From an uncultured Flavobacteriaceae bacterium (GTDB taxonomy: Bacteria; Bacteroidota; Bacteroidia; Flavobacteriales; Flavobacteriaceae), in the NCBI GenBank assembly GCA_945788155.1, contig CALZKX010000036.1, forward strand, positions 1 to 10,464: a stretch of DNA of 10,464 bases, given 5' to 3'. Position numbers and translations under genes: made by a program. Position 1 is the stretch's first letter; each line of letters opens with the position of its first letter. Under the pieces are notes generated by a model, which worked only from the letters and a program-made list of their open reading frames with translations, ran no database searches and was not told the origin of the DNA. Positions 1-6,099 of the stretch are shown here, in pieces.

Positions 1-88
1 GAAATTTAGGTTTCTTCGTGTAGATTATTTACGTTCCTATCAAAATGGCTATAAAGGCGATGCAATTATATTTGGCATAAAGTTTTAA
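1..88 (+). CDS. C-terminal end of a truncated upstream gene, probably an outer-membrane beta-barrel protein
   Basis: The second plus-strand frame is open from the window edge to a TAA at 86-88 and encodes about 28 residues ending in IIFGIKF. Alternating aromatic and hydrophobic residues and a terminal Phe are typical of the last strand of Bacteroidota outer-membrane barrels, where the C-terminal aromatic is recognised by the BAM machinery. The segment resembles the ends of large surface proteins such as the DUF5686 type, but too little is present to name a family. The downstream secreted protein starts 24 bases after this stop. The call of a gene end is fairly safe; the barrel identity is inference. 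Confidence 0.5.
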   Translation, partial: KFRFLRVDYLRSYQNGYKGDAIIFGIKF

Positions 89-101
89 TTGATTATTTTT
101 A
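71..101 (+). promoter_or_regulatory. Putative Bacteroidota-type promoter for the NTF2-like gene
   Basis: TTTG at 71-74 is followed after 19 bases by TATTTTTA at 94-101, matching seven of eight positions of the Bacteroidota -7 consensus TAnnTTTG with suitable spacing. The -33 box lies inside the end of the upstream reading frame. Transcription would begin about 6 bases before the ATG at 112, leaving an almost leaderless mRNA. The assignment rests on motif match only. Confidence 0.35.
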
Positions 102-111
102 GTTTAAAAAA

Positions 112-642
112 ATGAAACATTTAACCGTATTAACAATAACACTGCTCATTACTTTTTTAACAAATGCTCAAGATAGCAAAGATGCTTATTTAGAAAATGT
201 AAAAACATTAAACAGTACGCTCGAAACTTTATATGCTGTAATTTCAGGGGAAAAAGGCGAAGCAAGAGATTGGGATTTATTTCGATTTTTATTTCATCCA
301 GATGCTAAATTAATTCCATCGGGAAAAAATAGAGAAGGTAAAATTGGAGCACGTTTTATAACTCCAGACGATTATGTAAATTCTTCAGGAAATTATCTAG
401 TAGAAAATGGTTTTTATGAAATAGAACTGCAACGAGAAGTTGATACTTTTGGAAATATTACCCAAGTATTTAGTACCTATGAATCTTACCGAAGCAAAAA
501 CGATAAAGAGCCATTTATGCGAGGCATTAATAGCATCCAGTTATTAAATGATGGTAATAGATGGTGGGTTTTAAACATTTATTGGATGCAAGAATCAGAA
601 GAAAATCCTATTCCTGAGCAATATTTGCCAAATAAAAACTAA
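112..642 (+). CDS. Secreted NTF2/SnoaL-like protein of unknown function
   Basis: This gene encodes 176 residues. Residues 1-19 form a typical signal peptide (KHL, then a hydrophobic run TVLTITLLITFL, cleavage near TNA-Q), so the mature protein should be periplasmic or surface-attached. The rest looks like one NTF2-like cone-shaped domain: an N-terminal helix with VISGEKGEARDWDLF (about residues 43-57), LFHPDAKLIPSG (60-71), and later strands containing VFSTYES, GINSIQLLNDG and WWVLNIYW. The pattern of a helix, then W..F..LF.PDA, and a C-terminal strand rich in Trp is common in SnoaL-like proteins, which use the same fold for catalysis or ligand binding. No catalytic residues can be assigned. 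The stop codon overlaps the start of the next gene by one base, so the two are probably co-transcribed and translationally coupled. The fold is moderately sure; the function is unknown. Confidence 0.75.
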   Translation: MKHLTVLTITLLITFLTNAQDSKDAYLENVKTLNSTLETLYAVISGEKGEARDWDLFRFLFHPDAKLIPSGKNREGKIGARFITPDDYVNSSGNYLVENGFYEIELQREVDTFGNITQVFSTYESYRSKNDKEPFMRGINSIQLLNDGNRWWVLNIYWMQESEENPIPEQYLPNKN

Positions 643-1142
643 TGACCGAGTTCTTTTTAGCAAATTCCAAAGAACATTTTAACGCAATTGCCAAATTAGC
701 TAACATAGTTTGGCAAGAGCATTATACACCTATTATTGGAAAAGCTCAAGTTGACTATATGGTTGCCAAGTTTCAAACGTCAAAAGCTATGCAACAACAA
801 GCTAAAGAAGGTTATGAATATTATATTATTAAATATGATAAGGATAATATTGGCTACCTATCGATTAAAAAGAATGACGATAATCTTTTTTTAAGTAAAG
901 TGTATCTTCTTAAAGAGCATAGAGGCAAAAAAATTGGAAAGACTGCCTTTAACTTTATTGAAAGCAAAGCCCAAGAATTACTGTGCAAAACCATATCCCT
1001 AACAGTCAATAAAAATAATATTAATGCTATTAGGGCTTACAAAAAAAATGGTTTCAAGAACATTGAGTCCATAGTAATAGATATTGGCAATGGCTTTTTT
1101 ATGGATGATTATAGGATGGTTAAAAGTCTTGCATCAAAATAG
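642..1142 (+). CDS. GNAT-family N-acetyltransferase
   Basis: This 166-residue protein has the size and layout of a single-domain GNAT enzyme, which moves an acetyl group from acetyl-CoA to an amine. The acetyl-CoA pyrophosphate-binding motif A appears as the strand LFLSKVYLLKEHRGKKIGKTAF, here around residues 86-107 with the R-G-K-K-I-G-K loop. Motif B follows as the N..AI.AY.K.GF segment near residues 127-139. The N-terminal LANIVWQEHY and GKAQVDYMVAKF segments are like those of other GNAT proteins. Substrate (a small amine, peptide or protein) cannot be told from sequence. The ATG at 642 overlaps the TAA of the NTF2-like gene (TAATG), suggesting coupled translation. The last 23 bases overlap the minus-strand M20 gene tail to tail. 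Confidence 0.85.
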   Translation: MTEFFLANSKEHFNAIAKLANIVWQEHYTPIIGKAQVDYMVAKFQTSKAMQQQAKEGYEYYIIKYDKDNIGYLSIKKNDDNLFLSKVYLLKEHRGKKIGKTAFNFIESKAQELLCKTISLTVNKNNINAIRAYKKNGFKNIESIVIDIGNGFFMDDYRMVKSLASK

Positions 1143-2637
1143 CTGTAATGGTTTTTATACCATCTATGTAATTTCCTAGTCTTATATTTTCATTTGGACT
1201 ATGCTGATTGTTATCTGGATTAACAGTTGGCACACCAACTGCTGGAATACCTAAAGTAATTACAAAAGGTGAAATTGGTATAGAACCACCCATGGTTCTA
1301 ATTTGTATAGGATTTTCTCCAAAAGCATATCGCATTCCTTTTCGTAACCACTCACCTACTTCTGTATTAAACTCGGTTCTAAATGCACCATAAGATACCT
1401 TTGAATTAAATCTTGCCAGTTTTTTATATGTCAATCGTTCTTCTTCGGTTGGTTCTCCTTTAATTAAATGAAACCCTAGGTTTTCAACATGCTTTTTAAC
1501 TAATGATACCATACGATCTCCATTAGTTTCTTTTACCAAACGAATATTCATTTCGGCAGTAGCCGAAGCTGGAATAACTGTTCTAGTTTCTTTACCTACC
1601 CAAGCTGCCTCCATTCCTAAAATTCCTAAAGCTGGATATTGAATGGCTTCTTGAAAATTTGTTCCAATATTATCTGTACTAGCTATACCAAAATCCTTTT
1701 GTATTTGAGCTTCATCATCGGGTACTTGTTTTAAAATTTTCTTAACCTCATCACTTATGGTTATGCCATCATACCAACCAGGAATGGTTACTCGACCATC
1801 CTCATGCCACATAGTTGCCAAAAGTTGTGATAATTTCATTGCAGGATTGGGCACATAATTCCCATAATTGCCACTATGTAAAGGACTTCTTGGACCAAAT
1901 ACTTCTATAGTTATTTCAGCAATACCTCGAGCACCATAACTTAATGTTGGCTGATTAGATAAATGCCTTGGTCCATCAAAAATGACTAGCATATCGGCTG
2001 CTAGCAATTCTTTATTCTCTAATACAGCTTTAGGTAAGTTTGGCGACCCTAATTCTTCTTCAAAATCCATGATTACTTTTAAATTATAATCTGGCTTGAA
2101 CTTAAAATCATTAAGAATATCCATAGCTTTCAAGAACATCATATCTGGTCCCCTAGCATCAGATGCAGAACGTGAAAATATACGCCAATCATTATTAATT
2201 TCACCTTCTAATTTATTCCATGGAATAATGTTCCAATTACCATTAGCATTTTGCTCTTTTAAAGTAGGAATATAAGGATCGGGTTGATGCCACTTTGTAG
2301 TATCGACTGGTTGCCCATCAACTTGAAGGTACACCAAAACAGTTTTTCTAGCTTTTAGGTTTTCTCTTGTAGCCAACAATAATGGTACTGTAGAGGTTTC
2401 TAACCGTTGTGTTTTAAACCCTCGTTTAGAAAAAGCTTTTTCACACCATTTAACATTTGGCTCAATCTGCTTTGGATAATTAGCATCATTAGAAATGCTA
2501 AAGAATTCATATAATTCCTGAAACGATTCTTTAGCATATTTTAAAGATAGTTTGTCTAAGTCTTGCTTTTTAAGCTCTTGAGGATATATATTTATTGCCG
2601 TAAAAACTAAAAACACTAATAATAATTTCTTGTACAT
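1120..2637 (-). CDS. Exported M20-family metallopeptidase with an altered zinc-binding motif
   Basis: The 505-residue protein has an N-terminal signal peptide (MYKKLLLVFLVFTAINIYPQ), so it acts in the periplasm or at the surface. Family M20 enzymes are di-zinc dipeptidases, aminoacylases or carboxypeptidases. Visible marks are D107 in VDGQPVD, the bridging aspartate D160 in SASDARGPD, the general-base/zinc-ligand pair in DFEEELGS (E193-E195), D221 in IFDGPR, the lid-domain LHSGNYGN with H254, and the C-terminal ligand H479 in QHSPNENIRL. This resembles the carnosinase-like dipeptidase branch. The position that is normally the His of HxD is Gln (Q105), so one zinc ligand seems replaced. The ATG at 2637 is followed directly by the signal peptide and has no Shine-Dalgarno. 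The gene lies 52 bases after pcm on the same strand and may share its transcript. Substrate is unknown; a hydrolase role is likely. Confidence 0.88.
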   Translation of the reverse strand: MYKKLLLVFLVFTAINIYPQELKKQDLDKLSLKYAKESFQELYEFFSISNDANYPKQIEPNVKWCEKAFSKRGFKTQRLETSTVPLLLATRENLKARKTVLVYLQVDGQPVDTTKWHQPDPYIPTLKEQNANGNWNIIPWNKLEGEINNDWRIFSRSASDARGPDMMFLKAMDILNDFKFKPDYNLKVIMDFEEELGSPNLPKAVLENKELLAADMLVIFDGPRHLSNQPTLSYGARGIAEITIEVFGPRSPLHSGNYGNYVPNPAMKLSQLLATMWHEDGRVTIPGWYDGITISDEVKKILKQVPDDEAQIQKDFGIASTDNIGTNFQEAIQYPALGILGMEAAWVGKETRTVIPASATAEMNIRLVKETNGDRMVSLVKKHVENLGFHLIKGEPTEEERLTYKKLARFNSKVSYGAFRTEFNTEVGEWLRKGMRYAFGENPIQIRTMGGSIPISPFVITLGIPAVGVPTVNPDNNQHSPNENIRLGNYIDGIKTITAILMQDF

Positions 2638-2669
2638 GATATTGGTTGGTTTAGTATGTACAAGATATT
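2628..2669 (-). promoter_or_regulatory. Inverted/direct repeat over the start codon of the M20 gene
   Basis: Bases 2628-2637 and 2656-2665 form a perfect 10-bp inverted repeat separated by 18 bases; the inner arm includes the ATG of the peptidase gene. Because the core TGTACA is itself palindromic, the same region also reads as a direct repeat: 2631-2643 and 2657-2669 match at 12 of 13 positions, 26 bases apart. In the minus-strand transcript the arms could pair and bury the AUG in a stem; alternatively they are two sites for a DNA-binding protein. The repeat is seen in the sequence; the role is inference. Confidence 0.45.
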
Positions 2670-2689
2670 AAAAAAATGGAAATCTATAA

Positions 2690-3331
2690 TTAATTCTTAT
2701 CCTCCAAAAGCGGCACAAAACGAAAATCACCAAATTCGTGTTTTTCAAATTCTTTAGCGCCTTTTCTAATATACAAAGTCATAGTTTGAACATCATCACC
2801 AACTGGAATAACCAGCTTTCCTCCTAATTTTAATTGTGCAAGTAAAGGTTTAGGTACAAAAGGCGCTCCAGCTGTAACGATTATCCCATCAAAAGGTGCC
2901 TCTTCTGGAAGTCCTTTGTAACCATCACCAAAAATGAGTTTTTTTGGCATATAGCCTAATTTTGGTAAAAATTTACTCGTTTTTTTAAAAAGCTCCTGCT
3001 GTCGCTCAATACTGTACACTTTAGCCCCAAGCTCACATAAAACCGCAGCCTGATAACCACTACCTGTGCCAATTTCAAGAATTTTATTACCTTTTTTTAT
3101 TTGTAATAATTCTGTCTGGAATGCCACTGTATATGGTTGCGAAATGGTTTGGTTGGCAGCAATGGGAAATGCTTTATCTTGATAAGCATGATCCAAAAAA
3201 CCAGAATCCATAAACAAATGTCTTGGAATATTACCTATAGCTCGTAAAACATTCTCGTCTTTTATTCCTTTAAATTTTACTGTTTCAACTAGTTTTTGGC
3301 GAAGGCCTTTGTGCTTAAATGTATCTTTCAA
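2690..3331 (-). CDS. pcm: Protein-L-isoaspartate O-methyltransferase
   Basis: Pcm methylates abnormal L-isoaspartyl residues in aged proteins using S-adenosylmethionine, starting their repair in the cytoplasm. The 213-residue product has the family hallmarks: the substrate-site segment QTISQPYTVA (61-70), SAM-binding motif I LEIGTGSGYQ (85-94), the acidic end of the next strand SIER (107-110), and FDGIIVTAGAP (147-157) followed by LKLGGKLVIPVG. Length is normal for the bacterial enzyme. The start is a TTG at 3331: a stop lies two codons upstream, no ATG exists until MDSGF well inside the conserved region, and MKDTFKHKGLRQKLV fits the usual N-terminus. The gene is followed after 52 bases by the M20 peptidase and is divergent from the oxidoreductase gene. 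Identification is firm. Confidence 0.95.
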   Translation of the reverse strand: MKDTFKHKGLRQKLVETVKFKGIKDENVLRAIGNIPRHLFMDSGFLDHAYQDKAFPIAANQTISQPYTVAFQTELLQIKKGNKILEIGTGSGYQAAVLCELGAKVYSIERQQELFKKTSKFLPKLGYMPKKLIFGDGYKGLPEEAPFDGIIVTAGAPFVPKPLLAQLKLGGKLVIPVGDDVQTMTLYIRKGAKEFEKHEFGDFRFVPLLEDKN

Positions 3332-3350
3332 TGGTTATAATTTTGCTTGC

Positions 3351-3384
3351 TAAAATTAGCTAAAATGTTAGTGTAAAAAAACAA
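3351..3384 (-). promoter_or_regulatory. Putative promoter for pcm
   Basis: Read on the minus strand, TTG (3384-3382) precedes TAATTTTA (3358-3351) by 23 bases. This matches the Bacteroidota -33/-7 pattern at seven of eight -7 positions, though the spacing is at the long end. The predicted transcript would start about 12 bases before the TTG start codon of pcm. The stretch is AT-rich, so a chance match is quite possible. Confidence 0.3.
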
Positions 3385-3439
3385 GATGCCTATTAAATTT
3401 TTAAATAAAGGAATCCGTTCAAAAAAGCATAAAAAATCT

Positions 3440-3447
3440 TATTTTTG
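3440..3447 (+). promoter_or_regulatory. -7 promoter box before the Gfo/Idh/MocA gene
   Basis: TATTTTTG at 3440-3447 is a complete match to the Bacteroidota -7 consensus TAnnTTTG. No good TTG lies at -33; the nearest is the GTTC around 3417-3420, 19 bases upstream. Transcription would start near 3452, about ten bases before the ATG at 3463. This placement also argues against using the TTG at 3445 as a start codon, since it lies inside the promoter box. It is probably the main promoter of the plus-strand cluster. Confidence 0.5.
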
Positions 3448-3462
3448 TTGAAAACGAAAAAT

Positions 3463-4422
3463 ATGCTAAAAGCTGGTGTACTTGGTGCTGGCCACCTTGG
3501 TAAAATTCATTTACGTCTTTTAAATCAATCTAGCAAATATGACCTTATAGGTTTTTATGATGCAAATGAAACCAATGCAAAAAATGTTGAAGCTGAATTT
3601 GGTTATACATATTTTAACTCAATTGATGCGCTTATAGATGCTGTTGACATGGTAGATATTGTGACACCTACCTTATCGCATTACGACTGTGCACTTAAAG
3701 CCATTGCAAAAGGCAAACATGTGTTTATTGAAAAGCCTATTACCAATACTGTAGAAGAAGCCGAAGAAATTCGTAAACTTTTGGCAAAACATAATCTTAG
3801 AGGTCAAGTTGGGCATGTAGAGCGATTTAATCCTGCATTTAAAGCTGTGAAAAATCAAATTATAAACCCAATGTTTATCGAAACACATCGTTTGGCCGAG
3901 TTTAATCCTAGAGGTACAGATGTTCCTGTGGTGTTGGACTTAATGATTCATGATATCGATATTATACTTAGCGTAGTAAATTCCAAAGTTAAAAATGTAT
4001 CGGCAAGTGGCGTTTCAGTAATAAGTGAAACACCAGATATTGCCAATGCTAGAATTGAATTTGAAAATGGTTGTGTGGCTAACCTTACAGCAAGTAGAAT
4101 TTCGTTGAAAAATATGCGTAAATCGCGATTCTTTCAAAAAGATGCCTATATTTCGGTAGATTTTTTAGAAAAGAAATGCGAAGTGGTAAAAATGAAAGAT
4201 GCTCCAAAAAACCCAGGAGATTTCGATATGATACTTCAAAATGCCGAAGGTGTAAAAAAACAAATCTATTTTGATAATCCTCAAATTTCAAATAACAATG
4301 CCATTTTAGATGAGCTAGAGACGTTTGCACATGCCATAAACACAAATACAAAACCTATTGTAACACTGGAAGATGGCACCCAAGCTTTACATGTTGCAAC
4401 ACAAATAATAAATTGTTTTTAA
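3463..4422 (+). CDS. Gfo/Idh/MocA-family oxidoreductase, UDP-GlcNAc 3-dehydrogenase-like
   Basis: This 319-residue NAD(P)-dependent sugar dehydrogenase-type protein begins with a Rossmann fold (GVLGAGHLGKIH, residues 5-16). It carries the family EKP motif with the likely catalytic lysine (E90-K91-P92) and has GHVERFNPA at 118-126 and DLMIHDID at 159-166, with H163 in the usual active-site position. The combination of HVERFNP and R(G)TDV..VLDLMIHDIDI is what I associate with the GnnA/WlbA-like branch, which oxidises the 3-hydroxyl of UDP-N-acetylglucosamine or related sugars for lipid A or O-antigen synthesis. The aminotransferase partner of GnnA is not in the window, so that substrate is only a suggestion. 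I chose the ATG at 3463 rather than the TTG 18 bases upstream, because it places the dinucleotide fold at the usual distance and leaves a leader after the -7 box. The next gene starts 13 bases after the stop. Confidence 0.88.
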   Translation: MLKAGVLGAGHLGKIHLRLLNQSSKYDLIGFYDANETNAKNVEAEFGYTYFNSIDALIDAVDMVDIVTPTLSHYDCALKAIAKGKHVFIEKPITNTVEEAEEIRKLLAKHNLRGQVGHVERFNPAFKAVKNQIINPMFIETHRLAEFNPRGTDVPVVLDLMIHDIDIILSVVNSKVKNVSASGVSVISETPDIANARIEFENGCVANLTASRISLKNMRKSRFFQKDAYISVDFLEKKCEVVKMKDAPKNPGDFDMILQNAEGVKKQIYFDNPQISNNNAILDELETFAHAINTNTKPIVTLEDGTQALHVATQIINCF

Positions 4423-4435
4423 AAAATATAATTCA

Positions 4436-5323
4436 ATGAAAAACGTAGCAGTAATTGGAGCTGGAACCATGGGAAACGGTATTGCACATACTTTTGCCCA
4501 AAGTGGTTTTAAAGTACAGTTAATCGATATAAGCAATGCAGCTCTAAAAAAAGGGATTGATACCATTACGAAAAACCTTGACAGGATGGTTGCTAAAGAA
4601 AAGATTTCGGAAGCACAAAAAGAAGATACCTTAAATAATATTTCAACGTTTACCACTATTACTGAAGGTGTTGAATATGCAAGTCTCGTCGTAGAAGCCG
4701 CTACTGAGAATATTGATTTAAAACTAAACATATTTAAACAATTGGATGCAGCTTGTCCTGAAGACACCATATTAGCAACAAATACATCATCAATTTCTAT
4801 CACTCAAATTGCTGCTGTTACTTCAAGGCCAGATATGGTTATTGGCATGCATTTTATGAACCCAGTACCAATCATGAAATTGGTCGAGATAATTCGTGGT
4901 TACAATACAAGCGACGAAGTTACCAAGCTTATTATGGAAATGTCAACAACTTTAGGTAAAACACCTGTTGAAGTAAACGATTATCCAGGATTTGTAGCAA
5001 ACAGAATTTTAATGCCAATGTTAAACGAATCTATAGAAACGCTCTATAATGGTGTCGCTGGTGTACAAGAAATAGATACGGTTATGAAACTTGGAATGGC
5101 TCACCCAATGGGTCCGCTACAATTAGCAGATTTTATTGGTTTGGATGTTTGCTTGTCTATTCTTAATGTCATGTATGATGGTTTTAAAAACCCTAAGTAT
5201 GCACCTTGCCCACTTTTAGTAAATATGGTGAATGCAGGTAAATTAGGTGTAAAATCTGGTGAAGGATTTTATGATTATTCTAAAAGTAGAAAAGCTGAGA
5301 AAGTGGCAAAACAGTTTTCATAA
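4436..5323 (+). CDS. 3-hydroxybutyryl-CoA / 3-hydroxyacyl-CoA dehydrogenase
   Basis: The 295-residue enzyme should interconvert 3-hydroxyacyl-CoA and 3-oxoacyl-CoA with NAD(H) in the cytoplasm, serving short-chain beta-oxidation, butanoate metabolism or aromatic/amino-acid breakdown. It has the Rossmann motif GAGTMG (8-13) with D31 at the end of the second strand, favouring NAD. It also has the NTSSISI segment (116-122) and the family signature HFMNPVPIMKLVEII, which supplies the catalytic His139-Glu151 dyad. DYPGFVANRILMPM (182-195) opens the C-terminal helical domain. Length fits the single-domain Hbd/PaaH type, not the fused FadB/FadJ type. It lies 13 bases after the oxidoreductase and 5 bases before yggS, so all three are probably one transcript. 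No thiolase or enoyl-CoA hydratase is nearby, so the exact pathway cannot be fixed. Confidence 0.93.
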   Translation: MKNVAVIGAGTMGNGIAHTFAQSGFKVQLIDISNAALKKGIDTITKNLDRMVAKEKISEAQKEDTLNNISTFTTITEGVEYASLVVEAATENIDLKLNIFKQLDAACPEDTILATNTSSISITQIAAVTSRPDMVIGMHFMNPVPIMKLVEIIRGYNTSDEVTKLIMEMSTTLGKTPVEVNDYPGFVANRILMPMLNESIETLYNGVAGVQEIDTVMKLGMAHPMGPLQLADFIGLDVCLSILNVMYDGFKNPKYAPCPLLVNMVNAGKLGVKSGEGFYDYSKSRKAEKVAKQFS

Positions 5324-5328
5324 CCCAA

Positions 5329-6000
5329 ATGAGTATTACCACAAACCTTAACAACATAACATCTCAACTTGCTGAGTATGTTACCTTGGTAGCTGTTTCT
5401 AAAACCAAACCTGTGAGCGACCTAATGGAAGCTTACAAGGCAGGTCAACGTATTTTTGGTGAAAACAAAATCCAGGAAATGGTTGAGAAGCATGAGCAAA
5501 TGCCTAAAGATATTGAATGGCACATGATTGGCCATGTACAACGCAATAAGATAAAATATATGGCAAGTTTTGTGAGCTTAATTCAAGGCGTTGATAATTT
5601 TAAACTTTTAAAAGAAATTAATAAACAAGCCATAAAGCATAATAGAATTATTAATTGTTTATTGCAAATAAAAATAGCTTCAGAAGATTCCAAATTTGGG
5701 ATGTCCAATCAAGAAGCAGTTAATATTTTAAATTCATTTGAGTTTAGAGAACTCAAAAACATTAAAGTAACTGGATTAATGGGAATGGCTACTTTTACTG
5801 ATGATGAAGCACAATTAAAAAAGGAATTTACTCATTTAACACAAACGTTTAATACCTTAAAAGAATACCAAACGAATAATTGTAAATTAGAGACTATTTC
5901 CATGGGAATGAGTGCCGATTATCGACTAGCCATAGATTGCGGAAGTACCATGATAAGAGTTGGAAGTAGTATATTTGGAGATAGAAATTATTTAATTTAA
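5329..6000 (+). CDS. yggS: YggS/PLPBP-family pyridoxal phosphate homeostasis protein
   Basis: The 223-residue protein belongs to the PLP-binding protein family (YggS, PROSC/PLPHP). These are single-domain TIM barrels resembling alanine racemase that carry pyridoxal 5'-phosphate and balance B6 vitamers and amino-acid pools, with no known catalytic turnover. The PLP lysine is in VAVSKTKP (K25). Other family marks are FGENKIQEM (about 44-52), WHMIGHVQRNK (near 64-74), KFGMS, GLMGMA and SMGMSADYRLAI with a terminal phosphate-binding RVGSSIFGDR. The N-terminus is some ten residues shorter than in E. coli YggS but complete for the fold. The ATG at 5329 follows the previous stop by 5 bases, so it is likely translated from the same mRNA. 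Confidence 0.93.
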   Translation: MSITTNLNNITSQLAEYVTLVAVSKTKPVSDLMEAYKAGQRIFGENKIQEMVEKHEQMPKDIEWHMIGHVQRNKIKYMASFVSLIQGVDNFKLLKEINKQAIKHNRIINCLLQIKIASEDSKFGMSNQEAVNILNSFEFRELKNIKVTGLMGMATFTDDEAQLKKEFTHLTQTFNTLKEYQTNNCKLETISMGMSADYRLAIDCGSTMIRVGSSIFGDRNYLI

Positions 6001-6007
6001 TAATATT

Positions 6008-6079
6008 TGTTATAATGAGCGTAGTGGAAATATCTATGTCACCTTTTCTATAAGATTCTTCACTTTGTTCAGAATGACA
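6008..6079 (+). repeat. Imperfect palindromic intergenic repeat of the TCATTCTGA..GAAGAATC type
   Basis: The right arm (6051-6079) read on the minus strand begins TGTCATTCTGAACAAAGTGA and continues into AGAATCTTA. This closely resembles a short dispersed repeat found many times in Bacteroidota genomes. The left arm (6008-6036) is a degraded copy in the opposite orientation, matching the reverse complement of the right arm at about 17 of 29 positions, with 14 bases between them. The whole could fold as an imperfect hairpin. It fills most of the 99-base gap between yggS and the nuclease gene, ending 20 bases before the nuclease start. It could trim or stabilise the polycistronic mRNA. The inverted arrangement is seen directly; membership in a dispersed family is from general familiarity. 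Confidence 0.65.
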
Positions 6080-6099
6080 ACTCAATAAATCAATAACTT

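Noticed and set aside
3445..3462. TTG at 3445 as start of the Gfo/Idh/MocA gene
   Set aside because: It lies in the TATTTTTG promoter box and adds six residues before the Rossmann strand. The ATG at 3463 gives the usual N-terminus.
4085..4803. Minus-strand reading frames inside the oxidoreductase and dehydrogenase genes
   Set aside because: They are shadows of strongly supported plus-strand genes and have no recognisable domains.
5894..6085. Minus-strand reading frame of 63 codons beginning MSCHSEQSEES
   Set aside because: It is a translation of the intergenic repeat running antisense into the end of yggS. The CHSEQSEES string is a common spurious product of that repeat type.
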